A DNA stretch of 64,000 nucleotides from DASRDR01 sp035550795 (GCA_035550795.1 DASZOL010000016.1:1-64000); one strand, 5' to 3'. Positions 35,347-44,399 are shown, counted from the first letter of the stretch. Numbers and translations are program-made. Notes: generated by a model not told the origin, from the sequence alone.

Positions 35347-36234
35347 ATGCTCACTCGGGACCAAGTGCAGGCCTACCGACGAGACGGCTACCTCCTGATC
35401 GAGAACGTCTTGAGTCCGAGGGAGCTGGCGACCCTGCGCCAGGTGACCGACGAGCTCGTGGCGGCGTCTCGTGCCGTCACGGCGCACAACCACGTCTACG
35501 ACCTGGAGCCGACCCACACGCCCGAGACGCCGCGGGTCCGCCGGATCAAGGAACCGCACAACGCGCATCCGGCCTTCCGAGAGATCGCGTTCAGCAAGAA
35601 GATCGCGGACATCCTCACCCCGCTGATGGGACCCTCCGGCATCCGCTACCAGACCGGCAAGCTCAACATGAAGTCGGCGGGCTACGGCGCGGCGGTGGAG
35701 TGGCACCAGGACTGGGCCTTCTATCCGCACACCAACGACGACCTGCTGGCGATCGGCATCTACCTGGATGATTGCGGTCCGCAGAACGGACCGCTCATGG
35801 TGATCCCCGGGAGCCACACCTGGCCGATCTCCGACCACCACAGCGAGGGCGTGTTCTGTGGCGCGATCGACCCGAGCTCTGCCGGCATCGATTTTTCCAA
35901 GGCCGTGATGCTCACCGGCAAGGCGGGCAGCATGACCATCCACCACGTGCGGATGGTGCACGGTTCTGCGCTGAACACGTCCGACCGCCAGCGCCGGCTG
36001 CTGCTGTTCCAGTACACGGCGGTCGACGCCTTCCCGCTCCTGGGCATTCCGGACTGGGAGAAGTTCAACGCCAACATCGTGACCGGCGAGGTGACGATGG
36101 AGCCGCGGCTGACACCGGTGCCCGTCCGCATCCCTCTGCCGACCGCGGCCTTCGAAGGCTCCATCTACGAGAATCAGCGCTCCCTCGCCAACCGCTTCTT
36201 CGAGGTCTACGAGGAGCCGCAGAAGGCCACGTAG
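35347..36234 (+). CDS. Phytanoyl-CoA dioxygenase (PhyH) family Fe(II)/2-oxoglutarate oxygenase
   Basis: A 295-residue non-haem iron oxygenase. The facial triad is recognisable: EWHQDWAFYPH gives H120 and D122, and HHVRMVHGSALN gives the distal His (H205), followed by a conserved Arg-rich strand DRQRRLLLFQ for 2-oxoglutarate. The N-terminus LTRDQVQAYRRDGYLLIEN is typical of the family. I chose ATG 35347 because this motif normally lies at the N-terminus; upstream frame is proline/arginine-rich. Substrates in bacteria range widely, and the neighbours do not decide it. Confidence 0.88.
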   Translation: MLTRDQVQAYRRDGYLLIENVLSPRELATLRQVTDELVAASRAVTAHNHVYDLEPTHTPETPRVRRIKEPHNAHPAFREIAFSKKIADILTPLMGPSGIRYQTGKLNMKSAGYGAAVEWHQDWAFYPHTNDDLLAIGIYLDDCGPQNGPLMVIPGSHTWPISDHHSEGVFCGAIDPSSAGIDFSKAVMLTGKAGSMTIHHVRMVHGSALNTSDRQRRLLLFQYTAVDAFPLLGIPDWEKFNANIVTGEVTMEPRLTPVPVRIPLPTAAFEGSIYENQRSLANRFFEVYEEPQKAT

Positions 36235-36237
36235 CTC

Positions 36238-36257
36238 GCCGGCCGGCGCCGGCCGGC
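36238..36257. terminator. 20-bp perfect GC palindrome after phyH
   Basis: The palindrome (GCCGGCCGGC joined to its complement) begins 3 bp after the PhyH stop and is followed by further GC palindromes such as CCCCGCGGGG. It can fold as a tight hairpin, but no T-tract follows. Confidence 0.4.
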
Positions 36258-36400
36258 CCCGCGGGGCGGCCCGCGGCCCGCCAGCCGGGCGTGATCTCCG
36301 CAGCTACCGCCGGAGGCGTACCCGGCCGCTCTCGATGGTGTAGACGGCGCCCGCCAGCGATCTCCCGCCGAACCCGGATCGCCGTCCACCGATACCGATC

Positions 36401-36428
36401 TTGACTTTGGTCGCCAAGCTCCGATGAT
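36401..36428 (+). promoter_or_regulatory. Candidate promoter of the enolase-superfamily gene
   Basis: TTGACT (36401-36406), a 16-bp spacer and GATGAT (36423-36428) lie 83 bp upstream of the start at 36511, in a short stretch with lower G+C than its surroundings. Confidence 0.4.
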
Positions 36429-36510
36429 TCCTGATGCAGCGCTACTTTGTCAGCGGCCTGACCAGCGGCGCCATCAAGAGTTGAGCCACAGGAGAGAGGA
36501 CTCCGATCCC

Positions 36511-37728
36511 ATGCGCATCACCGCCATCGAGACGATCCAGCTCGGCGAGTTCCCGAACCTCTGCCTCGTGCGCCTCCACACGGATGCCGGCCTGGTCGGT
36601 CTCGGTGAGACCTTCTTCGGCGCCCACGAGGTCGCGGCCCACCTCCATCAGACTGCTGCCCCGCGCCTTCTCGGGAAGGACCCCTCCGCGATCGACGGCC
36701 TCCGGGTCACGCTTCCGCAGTACGTGGGAACCCGGAGCACGGGCGTCGAGGCACGCGGCAACTCGGCCGTCGACATCGCGCTGTGGGACCTGGCCGGCCA
36801 GGCCACGGGACGACCGGTGGTCCAGCTCCTCGGCGGCGCCACGCGCGAGGCGATCCGCGTGTACAACACCTGCGCGGGGTACCGGTACGTCCGGGCCAAC
36901 AAGGCCGAGATGCTGCAGAACTGGGGTCTGCCGGCGGCAGCCCGGGGCGAGGGCCCCTACGAGGACCTCGACGCCTTCCTGCACGGCCAGGCGGGCGAGC
37001 TGGCCCAGAGCCTTCTCGACCAGGGTGTGACCGGCATGAAGATGTGGCCGTTCGACGAGTACGCCTATGCCTCGGGGGGCATGAACATCAGCGCCGCCGA
37101 GCTCTCGGCGGGCCTCGAGCCCTTCCGGCAGGTGCGCCGGGCGGTCGGCGACCGGATGGATCTGATGGTCGAGCTGCACGGGCTCTGGAACCTGCCGACC
37201 GCGCTCAAGATCGCGCACGCCTTCGAGTCGGAGGGCCTGAACCCTTACTGGATCGAGGACCCGATCCGGCCGGACGACATCGCGAGCCTGGCCCGCTTCG
37301 CCCGCGGCACCCGGCTTCCAACCACGGCCAGCGAGATGCTCGGCGGCCGACAGGCCTTCCGCGAGCTATGCGAGGCGCGGGCGGCCAGCATCGTCATGCT
37401 GGACCTCGGCTGGTGCGGCGGACTCTCCGAGGGCAAGGCCATCGCCTCCATCGCCGAGGCGTTCGGCCTTCCCGTCGCCCCGCACGACTGCACCGGGCCC
37501 GTGGTGTGGATGGCCAGCGTCCACCTCTCCCTCAACGCGCCGAATGCTCTCATCCAGGAAACGGTGCGGGCCTTCTTCACCGGCTGGTACACGGAGCTGG
37601 TCTCGGGCTTGCCGGTGGTCGAGGGCGGGCGAGTGCGCCTGGGCTCCGACCGGCCGGGGCTGGGGGTCGAGCTGCTCCCCGGCCTGACCGAGCGGAATGA
37701 CGCAACGGTCCGCCGCTCCGTCGCCTAG
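36511..37728 (+). CDS. Mandelate racemase/muconate lactonizing enzyme family protein
   Basis: A 405-residue enolase-superfamily enzyme; these abstract the alpha proton of a carboxylate substrate with Mg2+. The start at 36511 (MRITAIETIQLGEFPNLCLV) follows GGAGAGAGGA. Family landmarks are DIALWDLAGQATGRPV, MKMWPFDEYAY in place of the usual K-x-K on strand 2, MVELHGLWN and WIEDPIRPDD as metal-ligand strands, TASEMLGG, and APHDCTGPVVW. The first catalytic motif is therefore KMW-type, and the His of APHDC may be the other base. Sugar-acid dehydratases of this superfamily are the closest kind I recognise. Confidence 0.86.
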   Translation: MRITAIETIQLGEFPNLCLVRLHTDAGLVGLGETFFGAHEVAAHLHQTAAPRLLGKDPSAIDGLRVTLPQYVGTRSTGVEARGNSAVDIALWDLAGQATGRPVVQLLGGATREAIRVYNTCAGYRYVRANKAEMLQNWGLPAAARGEGPYEDLDAFLHGQAGELAQSLLDQGVTGMKMWPFDEYAYASGGMNISAAELSAGLEPFRQVRRAVGDRMDLMVELHGLWNLPTALKIAHAFESEGLNPYWIEDPIRPDDIASLARFARGTRLPTTASEMLGGRQAFRELCEARAASIVMLDLGWCGGLSEGKAIASIAEAFGLPVAPHDCTGPVVWMASVHLSLNAPNALIQETVRAFFTGWYTELVSGLPVVEGGRVRLGSDRPGLGVELLPGLTERNDATVRRSVA

Positions 37729-37917
37729 TCAGGAGCGCACCGGTCATGGCGCGCGATGCGAGGCGAGGCCGGCGCGGTCGGGTCGACTCGCGGGCGGGCG
37801 CGGCGGCGACTCCCGACCTCGGTGGACGCCGCGAGCTCACCTCCGCGGCGGCTCACGGCATGAGGCGCCGCCGACGTCGCCGCGCGGCGCCAGAACATCA
37901 CGATTGAGGAGCTGACA

Positions 37918-38895
37918 ATGGCCGACATTCGCGTCTCCCTGACCTGTGCCGACTATGCCCGGATCATGCCGCTGGCGACCGGCGAGGTGCAACCGAAGAA
38001 CATCGCGCTCACGATGGTCCTGGGCCGCCGGGGGTCCTGGCCCGACCGCGCGGAGATGCTGCGTCGCGCGGTGCAGGACCCGACGGTCCACGGCGGCGAG
38101 TGGTCGATGGCTCAGTACCTCTACCGCGTGGAGCAGGGAGACCGGCAGTACGTCGGCCTCCCCGTGTTCCCGCTGCGCAACTTCACGGCCCGCGACCTGT
38201 ACGTCCGCCGCGGCGGCCCGATCCGGCGGCCCGAGGACCTGGCCGGTAAGCGGATCGGCATGTACAGCTACACCGCCAGCGGCTCGATCTGGTACCGGCA
38301 CTTCCTGCGCTTTCTCGGCCTGGATCCCCTCGCCGTCCGGTGGTGGATCGGCGACATCGACACCCCCTGGTCGGCGCCGATGGACCTCACCCTGCCGCCG
38401 GGGATCCAGGCGCCGGCCCCGGGCCGGTCGCTGTCGGACATGCTCATCGCCGACGAGCTGGAGGCGATCTACAGTCCGCCGCGCCCCGAGGCGTACCATC
38501 CCGTGAACGGCCGCCTCGCTCGCCTGTTCCCTGATTTCCGCCCCATCGAGCAGGAGTACTTCCGCAAGACCGGCGCCTTCCCGCCCCAGCACCTGATCGT
38601 CCTCCGACGCGACGCCTGGGAAGCCAACCGGTGGATCGCCAAAAGTCTCACCGAGGCGTTCATCGCCGCCAACGACACCTTCACCGCCGCGCAGACGAGC
38701 TTCCCCTACGCCACCCCGTGGCTCGAGGCGGAGATCGAGGGCACGACGTCCGTGATGGGCACCGATTTCCACCCGTACGGACTCGAGCGGAACCGCGCGC
38801 AGATCGAGATGTTCGCGGGCGAGGCCTTCCAGCTCGGCCTGACCCGCCGGAGGGTCGCGGTCGAGGAGTACTTCGCCGACTACCTCGCATCCTGA
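37918..38895 (+). CDS. NMT1-like / 4,5-dihydroxyphthalate-decarboxylase-like substrate-binding fold protein
   Basis: A 325-residue protein without a signal peptide, starting at ATG 37918 behind GAGGAGCTGACA. It has the periplasmic-binding-protein fold of the family annotated as 4,5-dihydroxyphthalate decarboxylase: ADIRVSLTCADYARIMPLAT, EWSMAQYLYRVEQGD, RRPEDLAGKRIGMYSYTASG and HPYGLERNRAQIEMFA. Lack of export suggests an enzyme or intracellular sensor rather than a transporter component. With the enolase-family gene upstream it may act in aromatic or carboxylate degradation. Confidence 0.8.
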   Translation: MADIRVSLTCADYARIMPLATGEVQPKNIALTMVLGRRGSWPDRAEMLRRAVQDPTVHGGEWSMAQYLYRVEQGDRQYVGLPVFPLRNFTARDLYVRRGGPIRRPEDLAGKRIGMYSYTASGSIWYRHFLRFLGLDPLAVRWWIGDIDTPWSAPMDLTLPPGIQAPAPGRSLSDMLIADELEAIYSPPRPEAYHPVNGRLARLFPDFRPIEQEYFRKTGAFPPQHLIVLRRDAWEANRWIAKSLTEAFIAANDTFTAAQTSFPYATPWLEAEIEGTTSVMGTDFHPYGLERNRAQIEMFAGEAFQLGLTRRRVAVEEYFADYLAS

Positions 38896-38907
38896 GCGCT
38901 GGAGCGC

Positions 38908-38942
38908 CGGGACGGCCCGCGAGACGCCGGCGGGCCGTCCCG
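38908..38942 (+). terminator. 13-bp perfect hairpin after the NMT1-like gene
   Basis: CGGGACGGCCCGC (38908-38920) and GCGGGCCGTCCCG (38930-38942) pair perfectly around a 9-nt loop, 13 bp past the stop codon. No T-tract follows, but position and strength point to transcription termination or 3'-end protection. Confidence 0.65.
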
Positions 38943-39119
38943 ATGCCGCGCCCGTCGCCTCGGTGCCGCGCGTCCGCGCGATGGACCCGGGGCAAACCGA
39001 GCTTGTGACCCCGTCCGAAGGACGCTACCCTCTCGTCACCCCTCGGCGCGGGCCGGACAGCGAACGCCCATGGCGGAGCGGAGCACGGAAAGATGACCCT
39101 GGCGACCGGAAACCGACCG

Positions 39120-39434
39120 ATGCGCATCGGCGTCCTCGTTCCCACGCAGGCGGACGCTGCCGGGCTTCCCGCTCTGCGTCTACACGACGGTGCGGCTGGA
39201 CGACGACGCCGCGCGGGCCAGGCGCACGACGATGGCGTTCCTGGCCGCCTACTACGTCGGGGGGGTCCACCAGCGCGGCACGATGGGGCTCGGCCCGCCG
39301 ACGCGGTGATCACCGCCCTCCGCGGCCAGGCCGCTGCCGGCATCACGGACCCCTGCGTCCGGTTCATCGGCGACGACCAGCGCGCGCAGCTCGACCGCTT
39401 CACGAAGGACGTGCTCCCCCAGCTCCGAGGCTGA
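39120..39434 (+). pseudogene. LLM-class (luciferase-like) flavin oxidoreductase remnant
   Basis: The sequence opens as a normal luciferase-like monooxygenase, MRIGVLVPTQAD, then jumps to the C-terminal part of the family in the next frame from about 39163: GFPLCVYTTVRLDDDAARAR, FLAAYYVGGVHQRGT. A further shift near 39290 returns to the first frame for ADAVITALRGQAAAGITDPC, VRFIGDDQ, and ends QLDRFTKDVLPQLRG. Roughly 200 residues of the barrel are missing and there are at least two frame changes, so no functional enzyme is made. Confidence 0.6.
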
Positions 39435-39486
39435 CCATGAGCGGGCGAGCCCGATCGATCGCTCCCGCCCCGGTCGACGAGCGCAG

Positions 39487-39666
39487 GTGACGTACGACTG
39501 CGCGTTCTGCGGCGAGGAGAACGAGCTCCTCGTGGACCCGAGCGGGGGCCGCCGCCAGACCTTCACCGAGGACTGCGCGGTGTGCTGTCGTCCCAACCTC
39601 GTCAGCGTGATCATCGACGAGAACGGCGACGTGGATCTGCAGGTCACGCAGGAATACGAAGCCTGA
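39487..39666 (+). CDS. CPXCG motif-containing small cysteine-rich protein
   Basis: A 59-residue protein: VTYDCAFCGEENELLVDPSG, then RQTFTEDCAVCCRPNLVSVI and a C-terminus ending TQEYEA. The two pairs, CAFC and CAVCC, form a zinc-ribbon-like site; the family motif is C-P-x-C-G, here with Ala in place of Pro. It starts at GTG 39487 and ends 24 bp before arfB. Function is unknown for the family. Confidence 0.8.
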   Translation: MTYDCAFCGEENELLVDPSGGRRQTFTEDCAVCCRPNLVSVIIDENGDVDLQVTQEYEA

Positions 39667-39690
39667 GGGCAGCCCGGGCCGAGCGGCAGA

Positions 39691-40125
39691 GTGAGGGCGA
39701 TCGTCGTCAGCGAGACCGTTCGGGTGCCGGTGGGCGCCGTGACCGTCCGGGCGACCCGGGCCTCCGGGCCCGGCGGCCAGAACGTGAACAAGGTCGCGAC
39801 GAGGGTCGAGCTTCGCGTGGATCTGGACGCGGTGGAGGGGCTGAGCGAGGGAGCCCGGCGCCGTCTCCGCGATCTTGCCTCCCACCGCCTCGACGCCGAC
39901 GGCCGCCTCGTCGTGACGAGTCAGCTCACCCGCACCCAGTCGCAGAACCTCGAAGACGCCCGCCTCAAGGTGCGAGAGCTGATCGCCGCCGCGCTGGTCC
40001 GGCCGAGGCCTCGCCGGGCCACCCGGCCGACGCGCACGTCCCGGGAGCAACGGATCGCGGGCAAGAAGCAGCGCGGCGTCGTGAAGCGCCTGCGCGGGGG
40101 GCCCAGGCCCGGCGACTGGTCATGA
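39691..40125 (+). CDS. arfB: ArfB/YaeJ, peptidyl-tRNA hydrolase for ribosome rescue
   Basis: A 144-residue release-factor-like protein that frees stalled ribosomes by hydrolysing peptidyl-tRNA. The catalytic GGQ sits in ASGPGGQNVNKVATRVELR near residue 30, and the C-terminal tail RREQR-like region (TSREQRIAGKKQRGVVKRLR) is basic, as needed to occupy the mRNA channel. Length matches ArfB (about 140). It starts at GTG 39691. Its stop overlaps the ATG of the sulfotransferase fragment. Confidence 0.92.
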   Translation: MRAIVVSETVRVPVGAVTVRATRASGPGGQNVNKVATRVELRVDLDAVEGLSEGARRRLRDLASHRLDADGRLVVTSQLTRTQSQNLEDARLKVRELIAAALVRPRPRRATRPTRTSREQRIAGKKQRGVVKRLRGGPRPGDWS

Positions 40126-40202
40126 GCACGCCACTGCCCAACTTCCTGCTCATCGGCCCCGCCAAGACGGGAACCACCTCGCGCTATCACGACCTGCGGC
40201 AG
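40122..40202 (+). pseudogene. N-terminal fragment of a PAPS-dependent sulfotransferase
   Basis: MSTPLPNFLLIGPAKTGTTS followed by RYHDLRQ is the opening of a sulfotransferase, with the phosphate-binding loop GPAKTGTTS that grips PAPS. After this the homology ends and the frame runs into unrelated sequence. Only about 27 of some 250-300 residues remain. The ATG overlaps the arfB stop (ATGA), so the intact gene was once translationally coupled to arfB. Confidence 0.6.
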
Positions 40203-40328
40203 CGCTCCCGCTCGTCCCGCCTCGGGCATTGCGCGCCCTCCCGATCCCGGATTGCGCTAGAGTGGCGGTGTCGGCGACGGTCCGGCCTCAGGCCGCTCGG
40301 TAAACCCCGTGTCCTCGCTGGAGGGCCC

Positions 40329-41780
40329 GTGTCCGATTCCATCGACTTCTGGAGCGCGACGCAGCTGCTCCAGGCCTATCGGGCGAAGACGCTGTCCCCC
40401 GTGGAGGCCACCCGCTCCACCCTCGCCAGGATCGAGGCGCTGAACCACGCGCTCAACGCCTACTGTCGTCTGGATGCGGGCGGCGCGCTCGAAGCCGCGC
40501 GGGCCAGCGAGGCTCGATGGAGCCGCGGAGAGCCGCGTGGCCTCCTGGACGGGGTGCCCGTCTCGATCAAGGACGTCCTGCTCACCCGGGGCATGCCGAC
40601 GCTCCACGGCTCTCGCACGGTGAGCCCCGACCAGCCCTGGACGGACGATGCTCCGGCGGTGGCGCGCCTGCGCGAGCACGGAGCGGTCATCCTGGGGAAG
40701 ACGACCACGCCGGAACTCGGGCACAAGTTCGTCACCGACAGCCCGCTGACCGGCATCACCCGCAACCCGTGGAACCTCGAGCGCAGTCCCGGCGGAAGCA
40801 GCGGCGGCGCGGCGGCGGCGGTGGCGGCCGGGCTTGGACCCCTGGCGGTGGGGACGGATGGAGGAGGCTCCATCCGCATCCCGGCGACGTGGAGCGGGAT
40901 CGTCGGCTACAAGCCGACCGCGGGCCGGGTCCCGATCTGGCCCGCCTCGCGGTGGGGCGCGCTCTCGCACGTGGGCCCCCTGGCGCGGACCGTGGAAGAC
41001 GCGGCCCTGCTCCTGACCGTGCTCGCCGGAGCCGACCGGCGGGATGCCGCGGCCTTGCCGCCTGACGGCCGAGACTACCGCCTCGGACTCGAGGGCGGCG
41101 TCGCCGGGCTGCGCGTCGCCTACAGCGCCGACCTCGGGCTGGCCGAGGTCGAGCCGGACATCGCCGCCGCCGTGGAGGCAGGGGCCCGGGTGCTCGAGCG
41201 GCTCGGCGCCCGGGTGACGACGATCGCGCCGCCCGGGATCGAGGCGATTGTCCCCGCGCACCGCACCTGCTACATGGCCATCTTCGCCCAGTTCCTCGAG
41301 GGACTGACCCCCGCGCAGCACGACCTCCTCGATCCCTACCTGCGGGCGGGCGCCGAGGCGGGCCGGAACGTCACCGCGGCGGCCTATCACGCGGCCCTGC
41401 TGACACGCCAAGGCATCGCGGGCAGGATGGAGGCGCTCTTCACGGAGCATGACCTGCTCGTGCTGCCCGGCTTCCATGTGCCGCCGCCCCCGGTGCCCGG
41501 TCTGCCCGAGGGACTCCGAGGCAAGGCGCCCGCGATCACGTGCTGGGCGAACCACACCGGTCAGCCGGCGGCCAGCGTCCCCTGCGGGCTCACCCGCGAC
41601 CGGCTACCCATCGGCATGCAGATCGCCGGGCCGCGCTTCGCCGATGCGCTGGTCCTGAGAGCCGCGCGCGCCTACGAGGCGCCGCTCGCGGCCCCTTCCC
41701 CCACCCGTCCCTGGGATGAGTCTCGGCATCGGCCCGTCCGGCCCGGGTCGCACGTCACGCATCGAACAGGAGGAGCGAGC
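40329..41780 (+). CDS. Amidase (amidase-signature family) without its own stop codon
   Basis: About 484 codons of a Ser-cisSer-Lys amidase. The triad is K81 in VSIKDVLLT, the cis-Ser S157 in SPGGSSGGAAAAVAAG and nucleophile S181 in GTDGGGSIRIPATWSG. Start is GTG 40329 behind GGAGGG. The family C-terminus is reached near RPWDESRHRPV, where relatives stop; here no stop occurs and the frame runs through RPGSHVTHRTGGAS straight into the ATG of the next gene, ending only at 43385. Either the two products are fused, or a stop was lost by mutation or sequencing error. GatA-like activity is unlikely without gatB/C; a substrate linked to the adjacent importer is more plausible. Confidence 0.85.
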
Positions 41781-43385
41781 ATGAACGCCCCGCATGGCAC
41801 GTCCTGGCGACGGACCTGGATGGTCGTCGCCGCGGCCCTGTCCCTGACCGTCCTCGCCACCCGCGCGCCGGCCCAGCCCGTCTCCGGCGGGGACTTCACC
41901 TTCGGGTACTCGTCGAGCTTCGTCGACATCCTCGACCCGCACGTGACCTCTCAGTCGGTGAGCCACTTCATCATGCTGAACATCTTCGACCCGCTGGTGT
42001 CCCTGCGGGCCGATGGCCAGGTGTTTCCCGGGCTCGCCGAGTCCTGGACGTCCACGCCGGACGGTCTCGTCTGGACGTTCAAGCTGAAGCCCGGCGTCAA
42101 GTTCCACGACGGCACGCCGCTCAACGCCGAGGCGGTGAAGTTCAGCTTCGACCGGATGGCCGATCCCGAGACCAAGTCCCGGCAGGCCGGGGTCGCCCTC
42201 CGGGGGTTCTACGACCGGAGCGAGGTCGTCGACGCGACGACCGTGCGCATCGTGCTCAAGAAGCCGAAGGCCTCCTTCCTCACCGTCATCAGCCAGGCCT
42301 TCTTCGCGCCGGTGTCGCCCAAGGCCGTCCGCGAGCTGGGGGCGGAGTTCGGGCGCCGGCCGGTCGGCACCGGGCCGTTCAAGTTCGTCGAGTGGGTGCA
42401 GAACCAGCACGTGAAGCTCGTCCGCAACCCCGACTACGCCTGGGGACCGTCCTACCTCCACAAGGGACCGGCGCACTTCGCCACGCTCACGTTCCGGCAG
42501 ATCCCCGACGCGGGCGCCCGACTGGCCGCGCTGGAGTCGGGCCAGGTGGACGCGATCGACCTCCCACCGACGCACCAGATCCAGCGGCTCAAGGCCGACC
42601 CGCGGTTCCAGGTGAAGAGCGCGCCCCAGCCGGGGATGCCGTGGGGCTGGCCTATGAACCTCAAGCGCGCGCCCACCAACGAGCTCAAGGTGCGCCAGGC
42701 CATGATCCACGCGCTCGACCGCGAGGGCCTGGTGCGGAGCGTCCATCAGGGAGTGTTCAAGCCGGCCTACGGACCGCTCACCCCCGCGACCTTCGGCTAC
42801 AACCCGGCCGTCGAGAAGATGTACCCGTACGATCCGCGGAAGGCGGAGGCGCTCCTGGACGAGGCAGGGTGGAAGAAGAGCGCCGACGGCATGCGGGCGA
42901 AGGACGGCGCCCCCCTGGTCATCGAGCACTACGTCTTCTACACGACGGCCGAGGCCGAGTTCGTCCAGGCCGACTTCCGGAAGGTGGGCATGAAGACGAA
43001 CGTCATCCTTCAGGAGGTCGGCACCGTCAACCAGATCGCCACCGAGGGCGTCAAGAACAACCTGGCGCCGCTGCCCTTCGCCTCGCTGGACCCCGAGCTG
43101 ATGACAATCCTGTTCCACTCCCGCAACCAGGGAAAGGGCTTCTCCTGGACGTTCCAGAACATCAAGCAGATCGACGACCTCCTGGACCAGGGCGAAGTGG
43201 AGCTGGATCCCAGTAAGCGGGCGGACATCTACGGGCGGTTCCAGGTGCTGGCGATGGAGAACGCGCTCTTCCTCCCGGCGTTCGTGCGGGAGACCATCCA
43301 CGTCTACAAGGTCCAGGTGCAGGACGTCCAGTTCAACCGGCGGGGTTACGACGCGTACTTCTCCGAGATGTGGCTGAAGAAGTAG
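41781..43385 (+). CDS. ABC transporter solute-binding protein, family 5 (peptide/nickel type)
   Basis: A 534-residue DppA-like binding protein with a Sec signal (RRTWMVVAAALSLTVLATRA, cleavage near PAQ). AGGAGGAGCGAGC before the ATG at 41781 supports independent initiation even though the upstream amidase frame reads into it. Family motifs: SFVDILDPHVTSQSVSH, FKLKPGVKFHDGTPLNAEAV, VGTGPFKFVEWVQNQHVKLV and QAMIHALDREGLVRSVHQG. A hairpin and two permeases follow. Confidence 0.92.
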   Translation: MNAPHGTSWRRTWMVVAAALSLTVLATRAPAQPVSGGDFTFGYSSSFVDILDPHVTSQSVSHFIMLNIFDPLVSLRADGQVFPGLAESWTSTPDGLVWTFKLKPGVKFHDGTPLNAEAVKFSFDRMADPETKSRQAGVALRGFYDRSEVVDATTVRIVLKKPKASFLTVISQAFFAPVSPKAVRELGAEFGRRPVGTGPFKFVEWVQNQHVKLVRNPDYAWGPSYLHKGPAHFATLTFRQIPDAGARLAALESGQVDAIDLPPTHQIQRLKADPRFQVKSAPQPGMPWGWPMNLKRAPTNELKVRQAMIHALDREGLVRSVHQGVFKPAYGPLTPATFGYNPAVEKMYPYDPRKAEALLDEAGWKKSADGMRAKDGAPLVIEHYVFYTTAEAEFVQADFRKVGMKTNVILQEVGTVNQIATEGVKNNLAPLPFASLDPELMTILFHSRNQGKGFSWTFQNIKQIDDLLDQGEVELDPSKRADIYGRFQVLAMENALFLPAFVRETIHVYKVQVQDVQFNRRGYDAYFSEMWLKK

Positions 43386-43405
43386 CCCAGGGCCGGGCGG
43401 GTGCA

Positions 43406-43442
43406 GGCCGGAGAGAGCGGCGCGGACCGCCGTTCTCCGGCC
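43406..43442 (+). terminator. Stem-loop between binding protein and permease genes
   Basis: GGCCGGAGA (43406-43414) pairs perfectly with TCTCCGGCC (43434-43442), with an inner GCGG/CCGC pairing. Placed between an abundant binding protein and its permease, it probably attenuates transcription or protects the upstream mRNA. The second peptide-type operon has a similar element. Confidence 0.55.
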
Positions 43443-43469
43443 GCGCGCCGCCGGCCGCGCTAGGACCTG

Positions 43470-44399
43470 GTGGCCCGCTTCCTCACCTGGCGACTGGCCA
43501 GCACCCTGTTCGTGCTGTTCGGGGTGGCCGCGGCCGTGTTCACCCTCATGAACACGCTGCCCGGCGACCCGGCGGCCATGCTCGTGTCTCACTTCGGCGC
43601 CTCGGCCAAGGACATCGAGATCCTGCGCGAGCAGCTCGGGCTGAACGACCCCTTCCCGGTGCGTTTCGGGCGGTTCCTCCTTGGGGCGGTCCACGGGGAC
43701 CTCGGCAAGTCGTTCCAGCAGAACCGGCCGGTGGCACGCATCCTGCTGGAGAACTCGTGGCCGACCGTCCAGCTGGCCCTGGTGTCGGTCGGGCTGGCCA
43801 CGGTCCTCGGCGTGCTCGCGGGCGTCGCCGCGGCCGTGCGACGCGGCAGCTGGGCGGACTTTCTCACGATGGTGATCTCGCTGTTCGGGATCTCCATGCC
43901 TGGATTCTGGCTGGGCCTGATGCTGATGCTGGTGTTCGCCGTCCAGCTGCGGTGGCTCCCGGCCCTCGGTGGCCAGGGATGGTCGGGAATGGCGCTGCCG
44001 GCGCTCACCCTGGCGCTGCCGGCGGCGTCCACGGTCGCTCGGTTGACCCGGTCGAGCATGCTGGAGGTGCTGGGCGAGGACTATCTGCGCTCCGCCCGGG
44101 CCAAGGGGCTCCCCGAGCGAACGGTCGTCTATCGGCACGCCCTCCGGAACGCGCTGATCTCGATCATCACCTTCGTGGGGCTGCAGTTCGGCCTGCTCCT
44201 CGGCGGGAGCGTGGTGGTGGAGTCCCTGTTCTCCCGCCAGGGGCTGGGGCAGCTCGTCGTGGCCGCCGTGTTCGCGCGGGACATTCCCATCGTCCAGGGC
44301 TGGTGCCTCGTCATCGCCGTGACCTACAGCCTGGTTAACCTGCTGGTGGACCTCTCGTACGCCCTGGTCAACCCGAGGATCCGCTACGATGCCCGCTAG
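43470..44399 (+). CDS. ABC transporter permease, DppB type
   Basis: A 309-residue permease of the peptide/nickel class with six helices, starting at GTG 43470 (VARFLTWRLASTLFVLFGVA). Diagnostic are LPGDPAAML near the N-terminus, SMLEVLGEDYLRSARAKGLP with the downstream HALRNALISIITFVGLQ (ATPase-contact loop), and LVDLSYALVNPRIRYDAR at the end. It overlaps the DppC-type gene by 11 bp. No ATPase genes follow. Confidence 0.92.
   Translation: MARFLTWRLASTLFVLFGVAAAVFTLMNTLPGDPAAMLVSHFGASAKDIEILREQLGLNDPFPVRFGRFLLGAVHGDLGKSFQQNRPVARILLENSWPTVQLALVSVGLATVLGVLAGVAAAVRRGSWADFLTMVISLFGISMPGFWLGLMLMLVFAVQLRWLPALGGQGWSGMALPALTLALPAASTVARLTRSSMLEVLGEDYLRSARAKGLPERTVVYRHALRNALISIITFVGLQFGLLLGGSVVVESLFSRQGLGQLVVAAVFARDIPIVQGWCLVIAVTYSLVNLLVDLSYALVNPRIRYDAR

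Noticed and set aside
37918..38895. Naming this protein as a true 4,5-dihydroxyphthalate decarboxylase
   Set aside because: The family label is broad and covers binding-protein-fold proteins of other function; no phthalate pathway genes are nearby.
40229..40263. TTGCGC and TAGAGT as promoter of the amidase
   Set aside because: The spacing is 23 bp; no other -35 candidate lies at a workable distance.
39582..43385. A 1267-codon frame that could be read as one giant protein
   Set aside because: The first 249 codons are out of frame with arfB and have no family match; the real content is an amidase from 40329 and a binding protein from 41781. Only the in-frame link between those two is kept, as a finding.
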